Origin: Cerioporus squamosus
Taxonomy: Eukaryota > Basidiomycota > Agaricomycetes > Polyporales > Polyporaceae
DNA: 64,000 bases
Direction of reading: 5' to 3'
NCBI GenBank assembly: GCA_022592435.1
Contig: JABYQS010000131.1
Location: 1 to 64,000 of the forward strand
In this document: positions 12,341 through 23,234 of the stretch, piece after piece
Layout: each line of letters begins with the position of its first letter
Numbering within the stretch: position 1 is the first letter of the stretch
Translations under genes and position numbers: made by a program
Notes under the pieces: model-generated
The model's database searches: none
What the model was told of the DNA's origin: nothing
Seen by the model: the letters and a program-made list of their open reading frames with translations, nothing else

Positions 12341-13506
12341 TCAACAGCCCATCTCGATACCATCGTACGGCCCGTCGTGGTCGTCGGAATCGCCCTCGAA
12401 GATGTTCGGTACATCCCCGACAATGCACTCGTCGCTTGTGTTATCCTGCCCTGTTAGATCGGACGGAGCGATACATAAGAATGGAACGGAACTCGTCAGA
12501 AACCAGAACTCACCGGGACACGAGAGCCAGGACCCAGAGTCGACGATGTGGATCTCACCGGACGGGTGGTGGTAACCGAGGAAGCGTCCGGGTAGGATCG
12601 GGACGATGTCCTCCTTGTTGTTGATATGCGAAACCGATATCGGCTGCGAGTCGACGTAGTTCGCGAACTCCTGGTTGCCTACACGGGGCGTGCCGTACCC
12701 CACAAAACGCGAAGTGATTCCGGGGATATGGAGGGGAAGGAAGACAGCATCCAGGAGTGCGATGGCGGCACCTGCACGCATTTCCAGGTAAGTCTCACCC
12801 TCCTTATGTGAGAACATGACAGTACACTGACCTAGAGAGTGACCAGTGACGGTGACCTTCTTGGTGCCAAATTTGGCCATAGCCGTGTTTACAGCTGCCA
12901 GGACATCTGCAGCGGATCTAGACTGTGACCCCGCGAATCCCATGTGGGCCTTGATATTGCTATTGAGACCCGGGAAGAGACTCGAGTCCAGAGTCTCAAG
13001 TATGATGTCGCCATCCTCCAAGATGGGAAGACTAGGAACGTCAGCTACAGTGCTTGCGGGTGCACTCCGTGATGCGACTTACATCTCGCTGGTGTCGGTC
13101 CCCTGATGACTGACGATCACCTCTTTCAAGGTAGGGTCAAACCCGACGAACCCTGTGGCAAATCTTCGATGAGATCCGTATCTTAGTGGTCTGAAACTCT
13201 GTCCCACTCACAGAATTGCGTTTCGTCGCCATCACCGCCAGACGCGACGGGGACAAACTGAGGGTTGGCCTGGCAGTTGGCACCGCAGTTCCACGCCAAC
13301 GTTGCGGCAGGCTGGCAATAGCCTGTGCTAGCATAGTGCGTGTAAGGATGGAACGCAGTGATCTGGTCGGTGGTAAGCGCAGTTATGGCCTGACGCCCAA
13401 CCAAGACGGGCGCACGGATCGGCGCTGGGATCGCCGTAGCACGCCCACAGAAGAAGCCCGCGGCGAGGAGCGCCACGAAGGTGTCGACTTTCACGGAGGC
13501 AAACAT
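12341..13506 (-). CDS. Secreted class-3 lipase, copy B (intact)
   Basis: The reference copy of the cluster, with no frame break. Exons 13506-13212, 13152-13083, 13031-12832, 12771-12514, 12450-12341 encode 310 aa. A signal peptide (VDTFVALLAAGFFCGRATA) and a short pro-like stretch precede the mature enzyme. Catalytic triad by family: Ser in VTGHSLG (split by intron 3), Asp in NNKEDIVPILP, His in GYHHPSGEIHIVD. The C-terminus is PYDGIEMGC-stop. Cysteines at CQPAATLAWNCGANC suit a secreted, disulfide-bonded protein. A TATAAG box lies at 13669-13674 on the coding strand. Substrate is not predictable from sequence; members hydrolyse triacylglycerols, feruloyl esters or related lipids. Confidence 0.93.
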
Positions 13507-14609
13507 TGTGACTACGACGGTATCCGGGTGGTATCTGAAGGCGGGCAGTCTGCGGCGGTACGGTCAGGAATCCTGTAGAGTGGCGACGAGGACTCAGAGG
13601 CTGGCAGCAACCGGAAAATCGACCGAGGGCGAGGGGCCACGAGGAGGACGAGGAGGCAAGGCGGCGCTCTTATAGGCCTTCCAAGACATGCGACGGACCA
13701 ATGCCTCCTCAGTCTTCCTGCCGGGCCCGACCAGCGACTGCGCATGCGTTCTTCTGTCGTAACGACAGCTATAGAAGTCTGTTGTTGTTCGATAATCGTC
13801 ACCCGGTCACCGGCAGGCATGCTGTGGGGCCATGAGAGGTCACGAACGTGCAGCCGGATCAGCTGTTATTCGTGGGCAACACATGTATCAGCACGCAGAT
13901 ATGGGCAGACCGGTCAGTGTTTGCCTCCTCAGGAAGGCGATGACGCACCAGAAGGCAGTCATTGCCGCCTGCTACACCGGACATCCCACTGCGAAGCAGG
14001 TTGGATGGGAAGCCGCGTTGACATCGTATGAAACCCGTCGTCCAGCGTGGCAACAATGACACCGGAGGGGGGTGGTCGTGTCGGAGAGCGGAGATAGATG
14101 CGTGATGGTATGTCAGAGGACGTGCAGTGGCCGCGAGAAAGCATACATGATCCTGTATTCATCATTCGACGGGCTTTCGAAGAGCGATCAGCTGGGTGAC
14201 CGCCGGTCGAGCGTAGCCGAGAACTCCGGAGCGCGAGAACTGGATTGTCTTCTCCCACGTCCGTCGGCTACCAGCTAGTGTGAACAAGGTATGTATATGT
14301 CAATCTCTGTGCTACTTAGTCTGTGAATGTATTGACGGGCCCGAACTTGACCGGTGACCCTTCCTGCCTTCGTATTGTGCTGGAATTTTCGAGCGGCCCA
14401 CATACCGTACGCTTGAGAGATCCTTTGCTCGCCAGGCTCGCGGCTGAAGAACGGTCGGAGACTGCGAATATCATCTTCTTCTCCACAGCGGGCTTCACGG
14501 ATCCAGTGCCTTGCTGGTCTCTGAACTCAGACTTTATCAACACGATGCAAGTGGCCTCTACCAGTGCCTGTTCTCGCCCCTTGTTCCAAAATCATACTCG
14601 ACAAACTGT
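13507..14609. other. Intergenic between lipases B and C
   Basis: Promoter of B plus the 3' flank of C. No gene is seen; the stretch is the counterpart of 10562-11597. Confidence 0.5.
13669..13674 (-). promoter_or_regulatory. TATA box of lipase B
   Basis: TATAAG on the minus strand, about 163 bases upstream of the ATG at 13506, just below a block (CGACCGAGGGCGAGGGGCCA) conserved upstream of lipase A. Confidence 0.5.
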
Positions 14610-15895
14610 CTAACTCGGGCAAGTCTCCATCATGACGCCGTCATAGGGTCCAGCATGATCAGCGAGCTGAAAGTTCAGGATCAAACTGACGTCTCCGGCC
14701 GTACACGAAGGACTGGGGTTGTCGTGCCCTGCACGGAAGGTTGGACGATAGGTGATAGGTAATTGAACTCTAACACCCGGAAGAAGGACATACCAGGGCA
14801 GCTGACCCATTGGTTAAGCTCGTCGATGTGAATCTCGCCACTGACATGGCGGAAGCCGAGCACCATCGGTGGGAGGATCGGCACCAAATCCTTCTTGTTA
14901 GCTATATGATTGACCTCGATCGGCAGGGTGTCGACCCAATCGACAAACGTCTCCGTCCCGACCTTGACATGTCGAGCAATGCATCAGTGGTGGCGGTGAC
15001 AGTCCTCCGAATCATTCAGGTACTGACCCGTGGAGAACCGTAGCCAACATAGCGAACCTCGGCCGTCGGACCTGGAGATGGAGGAATATCGCGTCCAGTA
15101 GAGAGATCGCTGCGCCTGTCAAACAGTTGAGCATAGGCTGCATAGCACAATGTTACGGCACCTTAAGACGACGTACTTACCTAGGGAATGTCCCACAGTA
15201 GTGACTTTGCTCGTTCCGAACTCTGCAGTTGCGTTCTGGACTGCTGCCAAGATTGACTGTGACGTTCTGGGGTCGCATGGATAAGAAACCCAGGCGACGA
15301 GGGCAAAATAGCTCTTACGCCGCTTGTTCTGAACCAAACCCATCGTGGACCAAGACATCCGGCTCTACGCCTGGAAAGAGCTCTGGATCCAGCGGGAAGC
15401 TCGCCGTATCACCGTCTGTCAAGACCGGAACGCTGCGAAGCGACAGCAGAATATCAGTCCAAGCCTCTCCCTCGAGTTGATGTTATCCTCACATTGTCAA
15501 GACGTCCGTACCTTGATGAGAGACGATCACTTCATCGAGGTCGGGATCATACCCAACGAACCCTGCACGTTCAGCGGTGAGATCCATTCATACAAGGTGA
15601 AAAACTCAATGAGCTCACAAAACTGGGTAAATGAACCGTCACCACCCGAAGCTACTGGCTTGAAGTTCGGATTGGCCAAACAGTGCTGACCACAGTTCCA
15701 GTTGACGGTCCACTGCGGCTGACAGTACGCCGTGGCAGCGAAGAAGGTGTACGGCCTGAACGAAGTGACCTGGACCTCGGAGAGAGAGCTGATACCCGAT
15801 GCGCTCTTGCCTCTCCGTGTCGCAGACGGGAATCCAAACCCGACAGATATCAAAGCAAGGAGGACGGTCCACAATGTGACTCGTGCAGTCATCAT
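14610..15895 (-). CDS. Secreted class-3 lipase, copy C (one frame break)
   Basis: A more diverged class-3 lipase. Exons 15895-15619, 15562-15493, 15432-15319, 15266-15181, 15115-15028, 14962-14794, 14728-14610; about 307 aa. It has two introns that copy B lacks. Signal peptide VTLWTVLLALISVGFGFPSA. Triad: Ser in TVGHSLG, Asp in NKKDLVPILP, His in FRHVSGEIHID. Exon 15115-15028 is one base short; the break sits near 15069-15075, between LLDAIFLHL and TAEVRYVGYGSPR, both of which match the family. A TATAAG box is at 15974-15979. The other copy of this gene (11598-12161) is a relic. Confidence 0.82.
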
Positions 15896-16745
15896 CACGA
15901 TCGTCTGTCGCTTGTGTGAGTGAGGGAAGGTTGAGCGCACCTGAGCCACCGGAGCTGTCTGCAGGGGAGCGGACTTATATTGCACTTGCAAAGTCACGAG
16001 GGCTTTTGGCTCATGTCGCAAGCCTACAGGACACGCGAGGGAGAACAAGAGCTCCACTGCTCTTCCTCCCGGGGAATATAGGCACATCGTTGCGCACCTT
16101 GGCTCAAGAGTCAGCATTTGCAGGTAAAGCATTTCTAAACGGGAAGCTCACCTCATGGATGTCGTGCATGGCTTCCGACATAAGAAATGGAGGACACAGA
16201 CTGAGCATGAACGAACCTAGCCAGGCACAAGTGATCATAGTCAGCGAGGACGCAAGGGCCATTGCATGTCAAAGAGAACGCACCCGGAAGTCAAAAGCAC
16301 TGAGGCCGACGTCTTGTTTATCCCCGAACGTGCAAGACGTTACAAGAGAAGTGAGCCCGGGTAATCCAACAAACAGAGTCGGTGACTGAGCCAATCATTG
16401 GTCTGAGCTTCACCGACGGTGTGAATATAGCATCTGGTCATCAGGAGAAATGGCGTGCAGATGGGGAGGAACAAGTACATAATCATTATGCCCGGCATGG
16501 CATAGGGATGGTTATAGTCAACATAACGTAACTGCAACGGCGAAAGGAAACCATACTCGATACATGTCATATACAAGCCTTTGATCATGAAGCAACGCAA
16601 GAAACGAAGGATATGGGGACAACAGGATGTGCGCAACGCAGCAAACTTAGAGCATTAGCTTACGGTACGACGGTGCGACTGAGCAGCCGTGGGGGTCAAG
16701 ATGGCCAATAGAAGACAGCAAGACACGAACCACTCTGACGAACAT
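15896..16745. other. Intergenic: lipase C promoter and ABD1 3' flank
   Basis: Carries the lipase C TATA box (TATAAG, minus strand, 15974-15979). No gene is seen; short open frames on both strands have no recognisable content. Confidence 0.5.
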
Positions 16746-19371
16746 TTACCGCTTCTCGAACGCAAACCCGACATAAACGTCTAGTGGTGTAGTCAGCTAA
16801 CCATTCAAGGAGGTCAATCAAGACAACGCACTCGCAGCCTCCCACTGATCCTCGTCCATCTGGCTCTCGCCATTCGAGTCGACGACGTGCATACGTTGGA
16901 GCAAAGGAGCAAACTCGGGAAGCTCAGAATGTTCTTCAAAGATTTGATGAAACTCCTTCTTATAGACGAGTTCCAGGCCGTACTCGGAGGCCATCCTACA
17001 GAACACCCGTTGTCAGATGCCTGCTATGCTCCCGGTTGGAGATTTACACACCGGACAAAGTTGTCCCAATGGACCACATACTCCGGCACATCGTCGACAG
17101 CGTCCTGGAGGTAGAACCAGTAGCGATGACCGAACATCGGCCGGTTATGCCGGTCTTCGAAGCGAATCTTGTAGACACTGTTGCCCCAAGACAGCTCCTT
17201 GGCATCCTCAGGAAGTAAGTCAAGGTGATCCCTGCGGGGAGGAACTGTCAGATAATCCTCATGACATATGCTGATCAACTGTGAACACACATCAGCTGTT
17301 GTGCGTCCGGTATGGTGCCGATGAACATGCCAGACGGCCTCAGCCACGTCGCCACATTTCTCAGCATCGTGCGCGCCTTCGCCTCGCTTTCAAACGCATA
17401 GTGCATACAGAACTGCAACGACACGACGTCGAACGGCGTCGAGAGCAGGTGTGGCGGGAGCGCGTCGGACAGGACATGCGTATAACAGTCGAGGGCGAAG
17501 AACTCTGCCGTAAATCGTGCTCCCCGAGACCCTGCGTGGCGCTGGCGTGCCTGGTCCACAGACACGGCGGCAATGTCTGCCAATTTGGCGTCAGCGTGAG
17601 ACGACTCGAACGAAAGCGAGGACACAAACCGAGCCCGACGTATTCAGCCACATTCGCCTTGGCCCATTTGGTAAGATCGCCGCCCTTCCCACAGCCCATG
17701 TCGAGCACGCGGCCCCGCATCCGGCCTCTCCACTGGCCAGGCGACGCGGCGAGCACCGGGTGGGCGAAGCGAGTGATGAGGACGCTTTTCACCCAGTTGT
17801 TGAAGCTCTTGAGCCCGATGATAGGCGACTCCTGCCTCTGTGCCACACCGACATCTGGCCGGGCGTTGTCTGCAAATACGCGGAAGGGTCAGCGACGTGA
17901 CGTCAGTGGCATCGCCAGGGAGGTTGTACGGACAGTGCTCAACGACGACAGCGACGTCGCCTGACCGCCGTTTCTTCCGCGGGTTCTCTTCGGCTTCAGG
18001 ATCTTCGAGCTCGCGCTTGACGGGGCCGTCGCCAAGCAGGTTCTCAACACGTTTCTTCTTGCGTAGGATCATCGTCCCCACCCCACCCGAGTAGTTCCTG
18101 TACTTTTCCATCTCGGCGGGGGACAACGGGATTAGGACGGAACCCGCAGGCGTGATCCGCCGTGGCGCATAGGGGATGGTACTACGCTTCATTTGCGAAG
18201 GCGGGGGCGAAGGAGGAGGCTCTGGCTTGGGTGGAAGACTGGCAGAAGGTGGCGGCAGAGACGTCTGTGGTTTCTGCTGGTTGGAGGAGAGTGGCTTCGC
18301 GGACACGCCGTTGCCTGAGCTTGAATTATGTCTGGGAGGGGGTGGCGGTTTCTGCGCGGTTGCAGGACCACTTGAGGTATTTGGCGCAGACGCCGTCACA
18401 GGAGGTGGTGCTGGAGCTGATGCAGGAACAGGTGCGGGTGGTGTGGGTGCGGTCGAGAGCACGCTGATGGGTGACGGCACAGTTTTGCTCGGTGAAGGTG
18501 GGCGTGTAGCACGCTGGGGTGGAGGCGCCCTGGCGGCAACCACGGCAGAAGGCGAAGAAGTTGAGATGAGAGGGGAACGCTGGGGCGCCTGCGGTGGTGG
18601 AGGCATGGATGCAGACGCAGCACTCGAGCTGGAGCTGTGCGGCTGGCCTGCTGTCGACGGCCTCGAGGCGGGTGGTCCTGAGGCCATCGACACTGCCGTT
18701 GACGGTCGGGAACCCGAGCTTGATGGGAATGCGAGAGATGTGCTCGCCAATGTGGGCGGCGGGGCTCCTGCGGCACCGGGCAATGCGAGTCCGAACGACT
18801 CGCGTTGCAGCGACGCACCATGCGATGCGGACGACGACGACGGCCGCGCGTTTATGCTCCCGGGATGGGTGAAATACGAGATCTCGCGCGTCTCCCGCGG
18901 AGTCCCTGCAGATGTTTCGGACATTGTGGCGGAGGATCGTCTTCGCATGGGCGTAAACTGCGATAGCTGCTCAACGTCCCCACCGTCATCCGAGTCGTGC
19001 AAGAGCAGGTGCGTGAGCCCCGTAGGGGCTCGAGGAGTCGTCGGGGTGAACAATGGCGTGTCCATCGGCCCAGGGTCGTTCAGGAGCATGGACAGATCGG
19101 TCGCCCTGCGGGTCAACGGGCTGACGAGGGCGGCGCCAGGACTCGAGTCCGAAGGAGAGGTGGTTGCGGATGAGGGGGAAGTAGAGGTGACGATGGACAT
19201 GCCCGAGCCCGGCGCGGAGGAGTGGGGGTGACGGGGGTGGGAGGACGCACCGAGATGGGGGGACTTTGCATTGGCAGCGTCGGGATGCATGCGCGCGGAC
19301 TGGGGAAGGGCGAGGGAGGAGGTTACGGGAGAGTTGAGGACGGCATCGCGGACAGGGTCGAAGGCCGGCAT
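16746..19371 (-). CDS. ABD1: mRNA cap guanine-N7 methyltransferase
   Basis: Transfers a methyl group from S-adenosylmethionine to N7 of the mRNA cap guanine, in the nucleus. Exons 19371-17934, 17869-17630, 17576-17291, 17231-17052, 16995-16832, 16780-16746; 780 aa, no frame break. The catalytic half starts near residue 480: [36 protein letters not shown] motif [58 protein letters not shown], and the final [14 protein letters not shown]. The first ~450 residues are Ser/Pro/Ala-rich low complexity with proline runs, far longer than the N-terminus of the yeast enzyme. A basic KRRSG-type patch just before the domain may be a nuclear signal. Confidence 0.94.
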
Positions 19372-20560
19372 GGCATGCCAGGAGGCCGCACTGGCTACTT
19401 ATGCCGACTCGGTCTGGTTTTCTGGCCGCTGCTCGGCTTGTACTGAGTCCGGATGGACGAATGCTCGCGCTCGGATTCGCGTGGAGGGGCGGTGGGCACG
19501 GGTCTTCGTTCCTCGACCGCGCGGGGCTTGACAGCACGGTCGTTTTAGTCGTCAGTAATGCGCACCGAGGCCTCAGATATGGCTGCCAGAATGATTTCCC
19601 CTGCTTCGCTGCTTCTCCGAGAGCTGGTCTGCGCGAGCACCGAGGCGCGAGGTGGGGTGTTAGGAGAATGAGGCCGCGGAGGCAAACTGGGAGGGCGTGA
19701 GGGGCGTGGTCGATGGCAAAGGGCGTCGCGCGCAGGCGCGAGCTGCTGCTGCTCTTTGTCCTTGCCCCTCAGCCGCGAGCCCCAGTCCCATCCTCGCCTT
19801 GCTCTCTTGCCGGCATGTCGACCCCTACGCCCGTTCTCAAGGATAATCGCGCGCCTTGCTGGGTCTTTCGCGCACGTTGGCATATAACCTCGCATATACT
19901 GAGTATGCTCTGTGCTACGACGCTGTTCTCTTCTCTCTGTACCTTCTTGTCGACTCCATCCGAGAAGCGGAGAGTTGTTTGCGGCTCCTAGGCTAGACGA
20001 ATGCAAGTTTTCCTCCAGTTGATTGTTCTCGTCGCCGACGAACTTGAAGGCGCACGGTGTTCATCGCCCGGGGTTGTTCCTCCGACCACGACGAAGTACA
20101 CTACCAATTGCGACGACTCTGCATCGTACAAATCAAGTACACTTGCATAGATTGTCCTTCACTCGCATCCCCGACGATCGGCTGCAAATATGCTGGGAAT
20201 AACCGAGCAAGGGCAGCGGCCCGCAGGGCAGCACAGGTGAGTTTCTTGCCCGCCTTGACCTGACCTGAGAGTTGAAGTCAATACCCAACAGGACACCTGA
20301 AACTTGCAAACGATTCCTATGGCGGATGCCTGCGCGACATCCAGAAGATAAAAAACCAAGCTGTCTATCCCATAAGGCCCGAAGAAACGTATCGTACATA
20401 CATCCCGGCGCATGACCAGCAGCGATAGCATCCCCGTCCCCGTCTATCCAGCCATCCACAGGTATGTACCGGAACGTGCAATCCCGTCGTCGTGATCCTG
20501 TCGTAAAAACAATATGTTGCGCGCGCCGCAACATCTGGCGGCTTCTGCGTCGAGCTGCCT
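19372..20560. other. Intergenic: ABD1 promoter and 3' flank of the membrane-protein gene
   Basis: About 1.2 kb without a supportable gene. Open frames here look random or Arg-rich. Confidence 0.5.
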
Positions 20561-21714
20561 CTACACCGCATGGGCCATGGACATGCTCGGTCTCTCGATC
20601 TCCTCCCAGTCTTCGCTGGGTGAGCGCTGCTCCGTAGACTCTGGGGATCCAGGCCGGACGGCGGAGGAGCGTTTCGAAAGCTTGTCCCGCACCCACACGA
20701 GGCCTCTTGCAAGGACGAACGCAACGCATTCTGCGATACCAACCGCGATGATGTAGCCTGCGAGCTTTGCGTGTTCCTTGCCTGGGTCCAGGAACGAGTA
20801 TGCTGGTAGGGAAAGTGTCAGTGCGAGAGCTCGGTGCAAGGAAAGAGCACCGCCCGCTCGAGGCACACGAAGCGGGATGAATGGAAACGTACTGTAGAAC
20901 CCCTGGGTCGCCTCCGTGATATACGCAACTCCGAGGTAGCACGCAAGCATGAAGATGCATAATGGAAGGTGCAGCCATGGGCTAGGTGCGACGTTGGTGA
21001 GGCTGATCTCGATGAGTGCGAAAAGGCTGTTCATGGCATGTTCCGAGATGTTGATCCATGCTGCGACCACAGGTCAGTAATTTAGAGTTTAGCGCAAGAA
21101 GGAGGCGGACGTACTGGTGTATGGCGATTCAAACGTGCTCGAGTCCGACAACAGAGCCCAGAAAATCACAGTGACGACAAGAGCTAGAAGGGTGGAGATC
21201 GTGAGTCAATGGGCCCGCCCGCTCGAAAGAAGGAAGCACTCACGGTATGTGGTCACAGTCGAGTAGAGGAGGCGGTGGAGGAATTGCAGGAAGCGCGGCC
21301 AACGCTGGAGTGGATAAGACCTGCCTCCATTCAACGCGTAGCATAAGGTCTGGACACCCGCCGCGAACTGGTACGCGATGAGGCCGATGTAGGACAGGTG
21401 GGTGAAGTAGGAGAAGTACCTGCACCTCGCGGTCAGTGTTCGGCCCCGGAGAACCCATGCGCGACTTCGCGCGCGCGCGGGTCCGCAAACGAAGATGCAA
21501 CCACACACCCATTGACCGTTCCATCTTCTCTCACTGCCTCGTAGATCAACTGGTAGAGCGCAACGAACAGGGCGTAAGTTCCCAGCGTCAGGCGGAGGAC
21601 GGCGAGGACGAGCGGGGAGAAGACAGGAGATGTGACGAGGTCATGGTGCGCGTCGAAGGGGGAAGCGACGCCAAGGCGGGGATAGAAGCCAGCTCGGGCT
21701 GGCTTGGAAGACAT
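20561..21714 (-). CDS. Multi-pass membrane protein, function unknown (FAR-17a/AIG1- or rolling-stone-like?)
   Basis: Exons 21714-21509, 21419-21244, 21183-21115, 21060-20893, 20802-20561 give 286 aa without frame break. At least five or six hydrophobic segments are visible, including VLAVLRLTLGTYALFVALYQ, HLSYIGLIAYQFAAGVQTL, LVVTVIFWALL, LHLPLCIFMLACYLGVAYI and LAGYIIAVGIAECVAFVLA. The acidic, Ser-rich tail (EDWEEIERPS) is probably cytosolic. The spacing of helices and the motifs YFSYFTHLSYIGL and ITEATQGFYTYSFLD resemble conserved fungal six-helix proteins of the FAR-17a/AIG1 or rolling-stone type, but I cannot assign a reaction. Start at 21714 is the first Met and is followed by a conserved-looking GFYPRLG segment. 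Confidence 0.75.
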
Positions 21715-23234
21715 GGATGGCCAAGTTCTGGCTGGGATTTGCTCTGGTCGTGCGCGCGTCGGGCTACGGAGAGATATGCTTGGCTGGAGTCGTCAGGCCG
21801 GCAGACGGGGCGCGAGGGAGCGAGGAGATGTAAGGAGCGTGTCGAGGACTATGTAGGCTGGGGCGATAGGGTATAATACGGAGCGGCAGAGCGGGGAGAG
21901 CGTAGGCTGCGCTAAGGCGAAAGAGGAGAGAGAGAGACAAAGAGGGCGGAGGAGGTCAGCGGACCACCCGCTCGCGGACCATGTCCATACACAGCGGGCT
22001 CCCATCGCGGGCCCGCAGCTGTGGTCTCCTCTCGCCATCGCTGCTACGCGAATGCTGATGCGATATGTTGCTGATGGCCCCTGCCGTGCCGAACCGCGAC
22101 ACAGGACAACCACAAACACCGCCGTGCCTCGTTCATCAGCATCTGCATGGCTAACGCTGATCGCGATGCACGACCGCAAGCTTGACCGCGACTTCCATGT
22201 CCAAGCTGTCTGAGTTCGAGCGATGGAGCGGGCAATGTGGGGCGGCGGGATTGTGGGAGGACTCGCAAACAATCGAAGCGGTCTCCGTGGGCGTAGCGGT
22301 AACAGCGAGTGCCTTCTGCCGATCCTCGTAAGGTCCTACCAGACGCCCTCGGCCCGGCTGTACACCGCATCCACTCGCACCCATCGCAAACTCCTCTCGT
22401 CGCAGAATTGGCCTCAAGTTTGACACAACCTGCACACAATGATAGTCCTTTGGAACCTGTCACGCACTAGCATCTCCGAGGTTTACAGCGCACGCTTGTA
22501 ATGGACCGGTGACGATAGTACCGTCCCGGTCACGTCGACGCGCAGATGCCAACCCAGCGTGACTCGCTGTCATGCACAGTAAGTTTGAACAACCTAGTCG
22601 CGATGGCGGTATGTTACTACGCGAGAGTTTGGGCTTTTCACAGAACTTAACCAGCTAGATCTTCAGTCACTTTCGCCGCTGTTGCGGGAGCACCCACCGT
22701 TCTCGGACGCGGAGGCACCTCCCATCGCAGCATCCTATTGTCCTGTTACCCCTGTTATGGTATTGTGAAAGTCGGAATTTCCGGTACGTGCTGCACACAA
22801 ACTCATCTGACAGTCTGTCTCTAATTCTTGTCATCCGTCTTCGCGTCTTAGGCACAAGATCCATACTCACGGCCTCGCATACCTACCCGGCCCACTCGTC
22901 TGAAGCTTGCCTGAACGGACTATCATTCGGCATTGTCGTTTGTAATGTCTCAAGGTCTGCCGTCAGGCTTGCTCTTGGCTCATCTGGATGCCAGTTGTGG
23001 CGCTAACCATCGACCAAAGCTACCGGCGGGGCGACAGTGCTGTGCCTATGGTCCGGGGCCATAGCCGGTTCCACAAAGACAATTTCGTGGCGCCCACGTC
23101 TGCCGAGCCAGTGAGTCAATGTGGTTTGCGCTTTGTCCCTCAGCAGCCGTTTAAAAACGAACCCACGTTGGCCGCTGGTTGCTTCATTTCTTGACTCTTC
23201 CCTCCACCCTCTCATCACCTCACGAACATCTGAC
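21715..23234. other. Intergenic, 1.5 kb
   Basis: Lies between divergent starts (membrane protein - and F-box +). I see no gene; several 70-160 codon open frames on both strands lack any family signal. Confidence 0.5.

Larger units (their letters stand above)
12341..15280 (-). repeat. Tandem duplication unit 2 (lipase B + upstream + lipase C 3' half)
   Basis: Partner of unit 1 at 9367-12170; same gene order and orientation. This copy holds the better preserved lipase genes, so it is likelier to show the ancestral arrangement. Confidence 0.75.

Noticed and set aside
18176..19231. 351-codon plus-strand open frame, Gly/Glu/Asp-rich
   Set aside because: It lies fully antisense to the first exon of the cap methyltransferase and its composition mirrors that Ser/Pro-rich sequence.
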